Position numbers and translations under genes: made by a program. A model generated the notes under the pieces. It worked only from the letters and a program-made list of their open reading frames with translations, ran no database searches and was not told the DNA's origin. A stretch of 64,000 bases of DNA. Source: Cycas panzhihuaensis. Taxonomy: Eukaryota; Cycadophyta. The stretch lies in the NCBI GenBank assembly GCA_023213395.1, contig CM041465.1, positions 96,417,741-96,481,740 of the forward strand, read 5' to 3'. Shown piece by piece: positions 21,578 through 33,606 of this stretch (the stretch's first letter is position 1; every line of letters starts with the position of its first letter).

Positions 21578-22021
21578 CTAGCAACCATACTAAGGAGCCA
21601 CTAGTAAGGGAAATTATAACTTTTCCTTCAGTCTTCCTGGAGTAAGCCTCCTTCATTTTCCTCTTATCTTTGTGATTTGTTGGGTAGCCCTAACATTCAT
21701 TTTTATTTAGTTAGTCTTTATCTACAACCCTTTTTAGGTGAGACATAGATGCCATGTTTCTCTCACCGCTTATACGATCTCCCCCTAGTCTCTGAAAAAC
21801 CTCCTTACTCTCTCGTCCCCTCATCCGACTCCAAGTCTATGATGGAGGGATATCCATCAGAGTAGGCATACCATGCCTATGTTTTTTAGTCCTAAAGCCT
21901 AGCTTCTAACCCTCTTTAAGATCCCGCCTAAGAGGGCAAAGACCTCATTTTCTATCCAAGTGCCTACACCCACCCCAAATTCCACCCTTTCCCTACATAT
22001 GACGTAGGTCAATCTTCCTCC
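21578..22021 (+). other. Leader of element A
   Basis: This is the stretch between LTR end and the first gag-like ORF. I could not recognise a tRNA-complementary primer site directly after the LTR; it may have decayed. Confidence 0.4.
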
Positions 22022-24110
22022 ATGGAAGGCTTTCACCCTAATGAGAGCTCCCATGAGGATCATCCTGTGGGTCTCACCCCATACGAGGAACCTTCCACCT
22101 CATACGAGCAAGTGGGAATCCCTCCTGCAGTGGTCGAAGTGCTACGACAATGCTTTGAAGTCGTGACCACCCAACCATACTCTAAGTGGTTAGGGGACCT
22201 CCTTCATGGCATCACTCTGTCTATGCTTGGATAAACACCTCCTATTTCATCTCATCCTTTTCCCACATCCATAATAGGGCCCACTCCTACCATCTCATAT
22301 GCTTCGTGTGCTCCTCATGTACGAAATGCATCCCAAGGCATGTCCATATCCTAAATTAGGGTGAGCATGCTTATTTCTGTCCAAATGACTATGCCACAAT
22401 CTACTATGGCTCATACCCCCTTTTGTTCAGCCTAGAATGCTTCTTCCCTTCCATCCTTTAGATCACGTGGGACCCACTCCCATGCATCCTTATTTGCAAC
22501 CAAGAGATTTCTCCCTCTATATACCTTAGGGTATACGACCCAACCTTAGGGGTATGGAGGGGCAAATCCTCTTCCAACTTACAAGGTAGATCTGCTCCAT
22601 CCTTATGGGGTCGCACCTCCTATGGGTGGCCCATATGGACAAAACCCCATCCCATTTTCTACACCTTCATCCCCATGTACTACATCGTACATAACTCATA
22701 TACCTGGGGGGTGCCATACCCCCATATTCTTATTACTCTCACATGCAACCTACACAGGGGGCATGTCCTTAAGGTGGGATGAGACCCTCTCACTCGCTTT
22801 CCTCCCATCCTCTTTTCAACACACGGGTATAGTCTTATCTCACTAAGTAAGTGGAAACCTATTCTCCTTGTGTGCCCATTATTCTCATTGCGGGACTAGG
22901 TAATTGTGCCCACCCCCCTCTTTACCTTTAGTTGACCCCTTAACTCAACCAAGGGCTTGACCCTTCATTGATTATAGGTCAACACCCCTTTCCTTATAGG
23001 CCCTAAGGACTAACTAGCCTCTCCATCCTCCCAAAGTGCCTAAATTTGATGGCACTTCCTCCCAAGACCCAACCAAACTTGTTAGGAGTTTCTCCATGGC
23101 ATGTATTAATTATTGGGCTTATGACTACATATTAATGAAGTTATTTCCCCGATCATTATATGGAGATGCCCTTGAATAGTTTAACCATCTCCCTGCCCAT
23201 TCTATCCACTCCTTCCAACAACTTGTAGATGAGTTCGTCAACTACTATGACGTAGCTCATCCCTTCAAGAGTGGGATTAAAGCCCTACTCACCCTTAAGC
23301 AAGGCCATGATGAAATGAATCGTGATTTTATGAGGCATTTTCACGACCTCCTCCATTCCATGAAGGCTACATTGCCTAAGGAATTTAAGAGGGATATTTT
23401 CATAAATACCCTTCATCTGAAAGTCCACGTCGAGGTCCTTAAAATGGGAGCAATGACATGTGATTCTTCCATAGCCAAATGCTTAGTATTATAGGCTATT
23501 GAGATCCAAGCAGGTCTCAAGAAACCTCTTAGATCCTTATAGCACCACAAGGCACCCCTTTTGCCACATAACCCTAGCCCTTAACAGCCTCCAAGGCCCT
23601 CTACCCGCACAATGGAGAGGACCTTGGATCCCTTAAACTTCACCATATACTCATCCAAGTGTACAATGAAGAAGCTAAAGCTCTAGCCTTCTCAACCATC
23701 CTCAGATTCTTGTAGGCATGTTCATCAGGTGTCCCAAGTCACATCGCCTAAAGGTAGAAACACCCAAACCTCTCAAGTAAGGAGGATGAAACCCTCCTCT
23801 GAGAAGAAATGGTGCTTCGCCCATGGTGAGTGCCTTCATGAATATTCATAATGTTGGGTGTAACACCCTGAGCTTGCCCTGCAACATGATTCTTCTCCTA
23901 AATATGCATCTAGACCTAACTTAGACCAACTCGCTCATCACGATCCCTTCCCCAAACATGGGAAACATGATTGATCTAATCAGGATAAAGTGACAAGGAA
24001 CAAGGGATGATCCCCCAATCCCACTCCTGAGCAAACGAAGGGAAAGAAGGCAAGGGATTCATCTTCTGCTCCTGGTCCTCATCCCCAACCTTCCTCATCT
24101 TCTCAACCCC
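22022..24110 (+). pseudogene. gag of element A, broken
   Basis: An ORF at 22022-22234 (MEGFHPNESSHEDHPVGLTP) and a proline-rich stretch precede the capsid-like core at 23030-23540: KVPKFDGTSSQDPTKL, MACINYWAYDYILMKLFP, FVNYYDVAHPFKSG and FMRHFHDLLHSMKATLPK. A Cys/His cluster KKWCFAHGECLHEYS-stop-CWV at about 23808 is probably the nucleic-acid-binding finger. Gag would form the virus-like particle in the cytoplasm. Stops and frame changes break it. The N-terminal limit is uncertain. Confidence 0.78.
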
Positions 24111-24259
24111 AAAACAAGGGGAAGAGGATTATTCAAATGCTTGAGACTACCCCTTTGTGCCTGGTCACAAGATCTCAAGCGGCTAAGGAGGTCATCAGGC
24201 CTTTCGCTTCCTAACAAAACCTTCTTGCAGATAATCCACCCTCTGAGATCCCAATCATC

Positions 24260-24920
24260 CCTAAGACCATTCCTGTTTATCCTGGGTGCTATGACTTTCA
24301 AAGGGCGCTTTCCCAACCTACTAGAAAAAGGAAGTTCTTCTCTATAGTTGATGAGCTCCATACCATAGCCATAGGAATATCCATGATGGATGTCTTACAG
24401 AGTTACCCTGAGTAATACACCCTTCTTTTTTAGGCTTTGGGTCACACTAATACCCCTATCCATGCTTTAGGTGCTACCCAAAATCGGGAGCCCATTATCG
24501 CTTTTGACCTTAAGGATCTCCCATCCGCAAGTGAGAGGGAGCGTCAATGGTACTACCCCTTTACCATTTCCATTGACACCCCTGAGTGTACTCTTAGAAG
24601 GATAATTGTAGACAATGGTTCTTCTGTTAATCTTATTCCCTTATGCATAATACAAGATTTGGGTATAACAACCCTCAAACCAATCCCATGGTAATATCAA
24701 GGCTACGAGAGTAGCAAGAGGACATCCTTAGGATCAGTTTCCATCCCTTTCAACCTTAAGGATAAAATTGTCCTTACTAATATAGTAGTCCTTAATGTTG
24801 ATGCAAATTACAACCTTCTATTAGGACACCCATGGCTCAAATAAATGGGAGTTATATGCTCATCCCGTTGGGAGCAACTCAAATTCATCCATGAAGGGCA
24901 AATGAAAATTATCTTCTAAG
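24260..24920 (+). pseudogene. Retropepsin-like protease of element A
   Basis: The segment has LHTIAIGISMMDVLQSYPE, then REPIIAFDLKDLPSASER, then RRIIVDNGSSVNLIPLCI with the catalytic D-N-G-S-S motif at about 24610, and VLNVDANYNLLLGHPWLK near 24800. This layout is that of the Tat-type protease. The active-site Asp is retained, unlike in copy D. Stops occur on both sides. Confidence 0.8.
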
Positions 24921-25559
24921 AATCACTTCCTATCAGATCATCTCATCAATTGTGTCGGTGGCACACAAGCTAGCCAAGGGTAATGAGGATCCATTTACCC
25001 CTTCCCTCACCTACTCGACTGATGTCTCTAGTGTTCCTAAAGTAGAGGGAAGATCTCTTCCTTCCTCCTCAAATCTAATCTACTTTACCCCTATCGATGT
25101 AGGAAGTTATGGGTACCTTGCTATCATGAGTGATCGCGAGTGTGACGATAAGTATGAGGAACCTCCTCATCCCATATCCCTCATCAACATCTGTAGGGGG
25201 CATCCCCCTCAATTCCTTTCGACCCCCAAACCCTGACCTAGGACTCCTCTAGCAAATTATACTACTTCTAGTACATCCTAGGAGCCAAGCATGGTTACTC
25301 CTATTACGTGCATGAGTTCCTGCCTGACCTCATCTTCATTCTCTCCTTGGAATTTGTTATCCCCTATAGGTGACAAGGATGAGGAGTCCCCTTTACTACA
25401 TAATGACTCCATAGCTTGCGACCCAAATCCTAGCCGACCTCCCCCTCTATATAACAGGGCATAACAACATAAAAAGATACCCTTTAACTCCTCTAAGAAG
25501 TCTCCTAATTATATAGAGTGATGGATCAATTATTACAGACTCATCACTCCTCCTTCACC

Positions 25560-26660
25560 TCACCTTTTGTTCCCGTTAAGTAAGACTATCCATGGATAGA
25601 TTACTTCAAGAATGATAAGGCCCTGCTAGAGCATTGAGTGGGTTCTATGCCTAACCTTCCTTCTAGACACTATAGGCTTGGTTTCTGGAAATGTCTAGCC
25701 TTGGGATCACCACTAACAAACCTAAATCAGCTTGACAGCCCTCCACTCCCTTCCATTAACCAAGCTTCCCTTCACTTCGAAGAGAGGAATACTATGTGCA
25801 CGAGGCCAACTAAGGACATCATCCATGCCCCCAATAAGGTTGTCAAGGTTGGAGCAGATTGTACTAGTTCCTAGAGTTCTGTGACATCTTTATGTGAGAT
25901 TATTTAGACATGAAGGGAATAGACCCCTCCATCATCACCCATAACCTTATAATCATCTCAGGCATCTGCCATGTGTGGTAGAAACAATGCCCTCTTCACC
26001 CTAAACTCTCTACTATCATAAAGATGGAAATGGAGAAGCTCCTAGATACTAGGCTAATTACTTCCATTGATTACCCCAAATAGGTATCCAACATCATTCC
26101 TGTCACCAAGAAGAATATGACAATTCAAATTTATATCAATTTCTGGGATATAAACAATGCATGTCCTAAAGATAACTTCCCCCTACCATTCATTGATCAA
26201 ATTATTGAATGAATTGTGGGCTTTAAAGTCATATCCTTAATGGATGGCTTTATTAGATATATCCAAATCTAGATATTCCCTAAAAACTTCCATAAGACGG
26301 CTTTCGCTACCCCATGGGGCATGTTTGCCTACAAGGCTATGCCCTTCAGGCTAAAGAACGCAGGTGTCATTTACCAAAGGGTAATGCAGTTCATCTTCCA
26401 TGACCTTATAAACAAAACCCTTAAGGTTTTCATGGATGACATGATGGGCCTCTCCTACAAAAGGACCGATCACCTTATAGACTTATGTGTTATTTCCACA
26501 AGGTTCTACAAATACCATGTTAGCCTGAACCCGTTTAATGTATGTTTGTAGTGACTATTGGTAAGCTCTTAGGTTTCCTTGTCTCTAAACAAGGGATCCA
26601 AATCGACCCTAACATGGTCAAAGTTGTCCTTGATATGCCTCATCTAAAAATGTAATGATA
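25560..26660 (+). pseudogene. Protease-RT linker and reverse transcriptase of element A
   Basis: WIDYFKNDKALLEH at 25595 corresponds to B's VDYFEDNEALLEH. RT follows with INNACPKDNFPLPFIDQII, VISLMDGFIRYIQI-stop-IFP, KTAFATPWGMFAYKAMPF, QRVMQFIFHDLINKTLKV and FMDDMMGLSY. The stop in the fourth block is TAG where the family has Gln. The copy is more decayed than B. After 26550 the end of the palm reads LGFLVSKQGIQIDP-like with a frame change. Confidence 0.85.
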
Positions 26661-26679
26661 AATCAAGTCATTCTTAGAT

Positions 26680-27190
26680 AGGCTAGCCTTCTTTAGGTGT
26701 TTTTTGGTAAATTTCACCATAAATGCTAAGCCTCTGACTAAACTATTAAAGAAGGGGGGCTTATTTATATGGTCCTCTAAAGCCTAGGAGGTGTTCTAGG
26801 AGCTTAAAAGAGTCCTAGTCTCTGCCCTTATTTTGGCACCCCCTATCTTTAACCGCCCATTCATCGTATATACCTCAGCTACCGATGAGTCCTTGTAGGG
26901 CATATTAGCCCAAGAAGATGACTTTAGGACTGAGAGAGTCATATATTTCATCACTCACATGTTAGTGGCAGCTGAGCTAAATTACCCTCCTATAAAAAAG
27001 GATTGTTTAGCCTTGGTCCATGTAGCCAAGAAGTTTAAGCATTACCTCTTGGGAAATACCACCTATGTGATCGTCTAAACTAATATGTTAAGGTACCTCC
27101 TAGCCTAGTCTAACTTGACTAGGAGGACGGGCAGATGGGTCCTCCTCCTCCAAGTATACAATCTCAAGATTATTAAAAAAAAAAAACATA
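26680..27190 (+). pseudogene. pol RNase H of element A
   Basis: The frame reads NAKPLTKLLKKGGLFIWSS, FIVYTSATDESL-stop-GILAQED, YFITHMLVAAELNYPPIKKD and KHYLLGNTTYVIV-stop-TNML. It aligns with B at 19900-19472 throughout. A poly-A run at 27174-27186 follows. Several TAG and TAA codons interrupt it. Confidence 0.82.
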
Positions 27191-27289
27191 AGAAAGGAAT
27201 CGTGGTTGCTGAGCAACTAGCCAATGCCCCTGTCTCGAATCGCTTAAGCCTTCGATTAGTGATTCATTGCCCGATGAGCCCATCCTGAC

Positions 27290-28578
27290 CTTCTAGGATT
27301 TGTCTTCCCATCCACTAGCCATTAACGAATGGTATGGGGATATTATACAGTACCTTACCCAACAACAATATCCTTCTAATGCCAGTAACAAAGTAAAGTC
27401 ACGTGTTATAGCTACTACCAGGCAATACTTCCTCATAGAGGAGGTATTATTTAAGAGGTCCTTTAATAGAGTCCTCCTTCATTGCATCAGCCCTGATGAA
27501 GTAAGCCAAATCCTCTATGAATGTCATGGAGACATTTGTGAAGGCCATTTCAAGGGCCAATCCATGGCCTAAAGGAACCTCTATATGGGCTACTTTTGGC
27601 CGTCCCTCTTTAAGAATACCCACATTTATATGCAACATTATCGCAAGTTCCAAGAGCATACCAATGTGATCCATTTACCTTCTGAGGCCCTCCACCCTAT
27701 TATCTCCCCATGGCCTTTCTCCTAATGGGGCCTAGACCTCATTGGAGCCATTACTCCTCCTTCCTCATCCTAACATAAATTCATCTTGATGGTAATAGAA
27801 TACTTTACCAAATGGACTGAAGTTATTATGTTAACCTCTACTACCGGCAAGACAATTGCCACCTTCATCTACCAATACATTATTTGTCGATTCAGGGTCC
27901 CCGACATTCTAATCATAGATAATGACATCCTTTTCTTTAACAAAGAAATAGATGAACTCTATGAGAAATTCAAGATATCTCACAAGACTTTATCTCCCTA
28001 CTACCCCCAGGCCAATGGTAAAATCAAGTCATTTAATAAGATACTTATCAATATTTTGAAGAAGATGGTTGCCTAATCCTAAAGGAATTGTCATCTTTAG
28101 CTTCATTCTGCCCTATGGGCCTATTAGACATATATTTGTACTACAATGGGAATTACCCCATTCTCCCTAGTATACAAGATGGAAGTAGTCCTACCTCTAG
28201 AGGTTGAGATCCCCTCCTTAAGAGTTTCCTTTAGGGGCCTCATTGATAAGAAGTCCTACCGCTAGACTCGCCTCCTAGACCTTGAAGCCCTAGACGAGAA
28301 GCGCTTGGTCGCGTACCAAGCAAATCTCACTTCCAAGGCTAGGGCACATAAGACATATGACAAATGTCTATGTCCTCACCTCTAAAACCCTAGAGACCAA
28401 GTCCTAAAACTATAGTACCTCCACAATCGATTATTTAAATTTCGCCCTAAATGGATGGCCCCCTTCATCGTCCTTGAGAGCCTTGATAATGGTGCATATA
28501 AGATAGTAACGTTGGAAGGGCTTAAATTTTACAAAGTCGTAAACGACAAGTTCCTAAAGAAATTCTATAAACAATAAG
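27290..28578 (+). pseudogene. Integrase of element A
   Basis: The zinc-binding part is ILYECHGDICEGHFKGQSMA at about 27510. The core has GLDLIGAITPP, IEYFTKWTEVIML, IIDNDILFFNKEID and SPYYPQANGKIKSFNKIL. In the DNDILF block the Gly of the usual DNG is lost. The C-terminal part ends NDKFLKKFYKQ-stop at 28578. The conserved Gln of PQANG is retained here, whereas B has TAG. Confidence 0.85.
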
Positions 28579-29250
28579 TTCCTAAGGAAATTCTATGTAT
28601 GACCTCTTCTACTCCTGAGTAGAATATGTGCCTTTCCTTTACTCTGAAATAAGCATAAACTACCTCCCAAATGCTTCGCCACACCTTCATATTAGGGGCA
28701 TGACGCGTGTTTGGATCTTAGGTCATCTTGTATATTAATGAGGAACCCACACCCCTTTTTGTAGGAGTTGTTTACTCCCTTTGACAACAAGGCACTCCCT
28801 CCTTTTTGTTCATATATTTGTAGTTGTTCAATTGTATTGATTCACTAGCACACCCATGGTTAGGGTTTCGTCTAAGGATGTAACTTAGCCTACTTTTTAG
28901 CATAAGTCGCTTGGGAAATCCCTTGGAGATAGTCCATACCCCTACTTTGATTATTTCTTAGAGTATCCATACCTATATAGTTGCTTTCCAAGCAGGATCC
29001 CTATATCCCATCCGAGGGACATGCATGATCCCCTCGCCCTAGCCTCGTGCGAGATCACCTACCATATTGGGTGATTGTGTGTGCCTGGTATGAGTGCCAT
29101 TCTACATAAAAGAAGGCATTTAAGTTAAAAGCATCTATATATACATGATAGGATAGAATATAAATCAATTTATACTATGATCTCTACATCCACACATCCA
29201 GAATCATCAAAATAGGTAAAGTATGTCAAAGTGGGATACTAATGTGGCCC

Positions 29251-29337
<87 letters not shown>

Positions 29338-29490
29338 CACATATATACATACGCACACACACAAAATAAGTAATAATACAATGTTAGCAATGTGCCTAAG
29401 AAAGCCAGAATCCTTGTAGAGGGAGTACAATCATGCACCTATGTGTGGTGAAGAATCCCCTAAAGGTTTGAAGCTTTTCCGTTAAAATTT
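28579..29490 (+). other. Non-coding interval between integrase and antisense gene in A
   Basis: No coding homology was seen. It contains the AC microsatellite at 29252-29330. The corresponding interval in B is 17410-18035. Confidence 0.5.
29252..29330. repeat. (AC)n microsatellite
   Basis: This is a run of about 39 uninterrupted AC units, followed by short ATATAC and ACAC runs to 29362. The minus-strand ORF across it (29226-29438) is an artefact of the repeat. Confidence 0.97.
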
Positions 29491-29514
29491 GTAGCACAAT
29501 AATCTCATAAATGC

Positions 29515-31942
29515 CCTGCCCTGATGGCGTGTCATCCCCTACCCTACCTACTCCCTCGCTTAGAGACCACATCCCTCCTAGGCTCCTCCAACATCTCTAC
29601 GAGGTCCTAACCTCACTCTCCTCATCTCGTGCTCTCTACTAGGTTGGTGTCATCGTGTGGCTCTAGTTATGCATTGATCAGATAGCCATCTAGTCGACTA
29701 GGCATTCATATCACTATTATAGATGATCCCTCTAAGTTAGTATATGGCCCCTCTCATCCGCCAAGTGATCCCACTCCCTCTCCATCCTGTAGAGCCTCTC
29801 CTTTAGTATTGTGACATGAACATCACCTCCTGTATCAGCTCCTTTACCTTGTGCCTAGACCTCTAACTCCCACACTTGGGCCTATAGTAGGTCCCTCTCA
29901 ACTTGCTTATTATCTCGCTCTCCCCACAATTAGTCTCTCTCCCTTTATAACTAATGCCTCTCTATGTGCAATTGGTCTCAGTCATACTATAGCTAGCTCT
30001 CTCTCACTTGGTGCTCTTAGGCCTCTGCAGCCCACATGTCTTGTGCTTATACCAAGGGAGTGAAAGCTACCACATGTTGCCCCACCGATAAAAGCCCCCC
30101 ACTATTTATGATAAGAGGCTGCCCCTCCTCATACATGCATAGGAATAACTCCCTAACCACTTGCTCCACCAGCCTCTCTATCTCTACTCCACCTGTCATC
30201 TATACACATCAGAATATCAATACAAGGTGTACATAGTAATCCATCAAGCAAAATTATAATCAACCTCTAGCTACTTATCAAATAACTAAAAATCAAAAGT
30301 TGTAATTAACTAGAAAAAGGGAGAATCTCATCTCATGGAGTAGTTGGCACCTCCTCGACCACTACATCCTTCATTGTTGCTGCCATGCCCTCTTCTCCTA
30401 GCTCCTCCTCCCTTAGGGTGGCAAGTACGTCATCTTTGTCCTCTACTCCAACAACCTCCTCTCATCTTACTACGACTGGATCTATCTCCTTAGCTATCAA
30501 TGGCCCTACACCTCCCTTTGAGCCCGCTGCAATAGCTTCATCCTCTCCCTCATCATCAAAATCATCTCTTGGGTCCTCACCTAACTCCCCTCTGTTTGCA
30601 TCACTCTTCAAGTGGATGGCATGGTAAGGATCCCTCACATAATTATTGAGGATGAGTAAATCCAAGAGAGGTGGTTGCTACTAAATGCCTAACATGCCCT
30701 AGCTTCGCTGCACCCTAGAAATGGGTTTGCCATTGATAAACTGTGGCACACTAGCTAATGTAGGTTGTGGCCCTGTTATTGGGGCTACTCCTTTGAAATG
30801 GTTGAAGAATCAACACTGGAGTAGTGTATAGTATGAGAAACTATCTCTCCCTACTAATTTGATCTGGTCCAGTTGGGCTGTGACATTAGCTACTATCAGC
30901 ATGGCCCAGTCGAAGCACTCCCCTGCCTAGTATCTTTGTATAATGGTCATCCATCCCCCACGTATGTCTCTGTAATTTTATTTCTGGGAAATTTGGAATA
31001 GAATAGAAAAAGTGATGAGTTTCCTCACGTTGGGAACTCTTAACGAAGCTATAGACATGACTAAGATCCCTCTGTGATCCCATCTACCTCTCCCTGTGAA
31101 GAATTTGGCTGCCTCATGGTGAGCAACATCTATGCTAGGTAAGGTCCCCAATGCCATTGGTGCCCCACTAGCCGACACTCCCATGATCCACTTGAATTTA
31201 GCAGGAGTAATGCTAACATCCCCCACCAATGGGAGATGGAAAATATGTATGCATTGATCCTAGTGCAAGATGATATCGACTAAGAGCCCTTGATTTGATG
31301 CGTATTGGGGCATCCGTAGAATCTTGAGCAGTCCATAATGCCTCAAGATAGTCTACTCATGCCTATCCATGAGCTCGATGAAGTTTGTCATCGTTATCCC
31401 TACATTCTCGTGATTATCTATTATAAGAACGGGCTGCATAAACATCCAAAAAGCCAAGTGTTAGTCATATGTTAATCTTTTGGCAATTCAAAGTCCCTCC
31501 TAAGGGTCCAAAGCAAGCAAATCCCAGCCAGAAAATATTAAAATCTAATCCCTTTTTTTTCTTTTTTCAAATTTTCTGTTTCCTCACCGTAGATATGTTC
31601 ATGGTATCACAAACATATCTGCGTGCCCTGTAGATCTAGTATCATCCCACATGGATATTCGCAGCATCATGAACAGGCTCACGGGGCCACCCCAACCACC
31701 CCTAAAAGCTAAAATCCTCAAGAAAAAAAAAAATCTCAAATCCAGTGGACTGGTCCTGGTCCACTAGGACTAGGCCTCCTAATGCCCTAGTCGAGCCCCT
31801 CCCAGGTCCTCTGATGGGTCCTGAGGGGTCCCGATTACCCTTAAGAGGCCTAAATTCTCTATAAAAAACATTAAATTAAACTTATCAAAAAGCAAGGTTA
31901 GGGTCGTGATCGATGTGTCGGGCCAAGCCTAACCGCTACCAT
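29515..31942 (-). pseudogene. Antisense spliced gene carried by element A (homologue of that in B)
   Basis: Exon 1 (31942-31919) encodes MVAVRLGP, aligning with B's MATARPDP, and its donor has decayed to ACACAT. Intron 1 is 485 bp (31918-31434), ending ATGCAG. Exon 2 (31433 to about 30337) starts PVLIIDNHENVGIT and has IFHLPLVGDVSITPAKF, VRKLITFSILFQIS and NYVRDPYHAIHLKSD. The donor of intron 2 reads ATGAGA instead of GTGAGA. Exon 3 (about 30199-29515) has EIERLVEQVVRELF and YEEGQPLI, then a decayed coiled-coil part, and RSLGGMWSLSEG near its end, matching B's RSLGGMWSPGEG. Stops are frequent. No function can be assigned. Confidence 0.68.
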
Positions 31943-32101
31943 CACTCATTCCATGTCATGAAAACTACCTTCGTGTTGCAACCCAACGGTTGAATCTCCT
32001 GTACTGAGCATGTAAAAGTAGGGTAAATATGGACACTCTAGAAATAAATCTCTAAATTATACAAGGAATAGCGAAAATGAATCTTATGTTTGCCCCCTCG
32101 T

Positions 32102-32116
32102 CCCCTTTTATTTGTG
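32102..32116 (-). promoter_or_regulatory. Probable decayed TATA region of the antisense gene in A
   Basis: The minus strand reads ACAAATAAAAGGGG at the position aligned to B's CCTATATAAGG. It lies about 160-175 bases before the exon 1 ATG at 31942, the same spacing as in B. Confidence 0.5.
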
Positions 32117-32639
32117 GGGGCATCTGAGGCACTGTGCCCTTTCTCCCCTATGAGACAGCCACCAAGATCATTTCCTTGGGCCAGTCTTTGATCCCTTTAA
32201 GGCTTTGGTCCATTCTTAGCCCTAAACCCATTATTTCTCTGTTGTTTCATGTATTTATAACATCATGTCCTGTCTTCCTCATGGGCCCTTCTTCTCGATT
32301 TTCGCTCTACCTTGAAAGCTATTGGTATCTATACTCGGTTAGTTCATTTTGATGCCTAGAATCTATTTTTGTCATCTATTTAGGCCCTTAAGGCTCCTAA
32401 TGGAACCTCCTCCTTGCTTAGGGACCTAGTTGGCCCTGTACCAACCCTGGAAACCCATCAAGGAACTCGTTTCCGTGATAGCTCTCACCCATCCATTGGG
32501 CGGGCCCTTTGTAAACCTAGTAGCATATCCCCAGGGCTCTCCTATCCTCCTGTGGGTGGTTTTCCAAGTTATCGTGAGCCTCTTATCCCCCACTTCGCTT
32601 CTTGTAGCCTCTACTTTCATACAAAATAAGATCTTTCTA

Positions 32640-33070
32640 TTTACCATAACTTTACTCATCTATACAAATGGTGATAGTTGTGGTAACTTGGGACTTTCTG
32701 TGACTGTGTGGATCATCTGTGATTCTTCTAAACATGACTTCATGTGTTCTAGGATCTATTTACCTGATGCCACGAATAATGAAACTAAGTATATAACTGT
32801 TATCGAGGCTCTTGTCGATTGCACTTCACTTTCATCGTGGCCCCATTGTTCTTCATTATGACTATGAAGTCATGGTATTGTAACTAACTCAAGTCTACTA
32901 AATTTGTTGCCCCCGGCTAAGGTCCCTTGCCTCAACTGCAAGGACTCTTTTATCCTCTTTCTCCTTAGTGGATATCTAATATATCCCTCATGACCAGGAT
33001 GTCGAGGCTGATAGTCTCGTCCATTTTATCTTGGAGCGTTGTCTCTCCTCTTTGGATGACTTGTCATCGA
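32640..33070 (+). pseudogene. Additional RNase H domain of element A
   Basis: The frame reads LLIYTNGDSCGNLGLSVTVW, then SSKHDFMCSRIYLPDATNNE, TKYITVIEALVD, and after a frame change IPHDQDVEADSLVHFILE. It matches B's extra RNase H. The first catalytic Asp (TDG in B) is Asn here, so this copy is inactive even apart from its frame breaks. It lies between the antisense gene promoter and the PPT. Confidence 0.78.
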
Positions 33071-33596
33071 GCTCATAGGTTGACCCTTCTCTTGAAAAGT
33101 TTGTTACATTTATCCTTTCCCTTATACCTCTGAAAACAAGCCATTTACGAGGTTAAACTATGGTAACTACAGGTTTGTTCTTTACTTTACTCCTGTATCG
33201 CCCATGGTACAACTTTTTGTATATTTCCAATTTATGTTTCCATATTTCTAGACTATGTTTACATTTTAGATTATATTTGCATTGCATATGAAGGCGATGG
33301 GGCATCCCCTCATCTCCTTCCTCCTTCATACTTCCCTCTTAGGTGTTGTATGGGCGATGCCACCTTGTTTCCACTCCACGTGTGCCTTAGGTTTAAGGCT
33401 TCGTACCCTAAGGATTGAGCAGGTCACACCTCTCTATCCTTGCCCAAGCGTACATCACCCATTCATGCCATCTAACCTGATGCTTTCCACTCACATTGGA
33501 CAATGACATATTAACATAGGCAGGTTTTACTAACTAGTTTTGTATTGACAGCATTCACCATCATCTGGTGCTTCCAAGTGATGAGGTTCTGCTACT

Positions 33597-33606
33597 AAGG
33601 GAGCAG
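33597..33606 (+). other. Polypurine tract of element A
   Basis: AAGGGAGCAG directly precedes the LTR start TGTTTCTCG. It aligns with the PPT of B, and the flanking word GCATTCACCATCAT also matches B. Confidence 0.82.

Noticed and set aside
29226-29438. Minus-strand ORF rich in Val-Cys
   Set aside because: It is a translation of the AC microsatellite.
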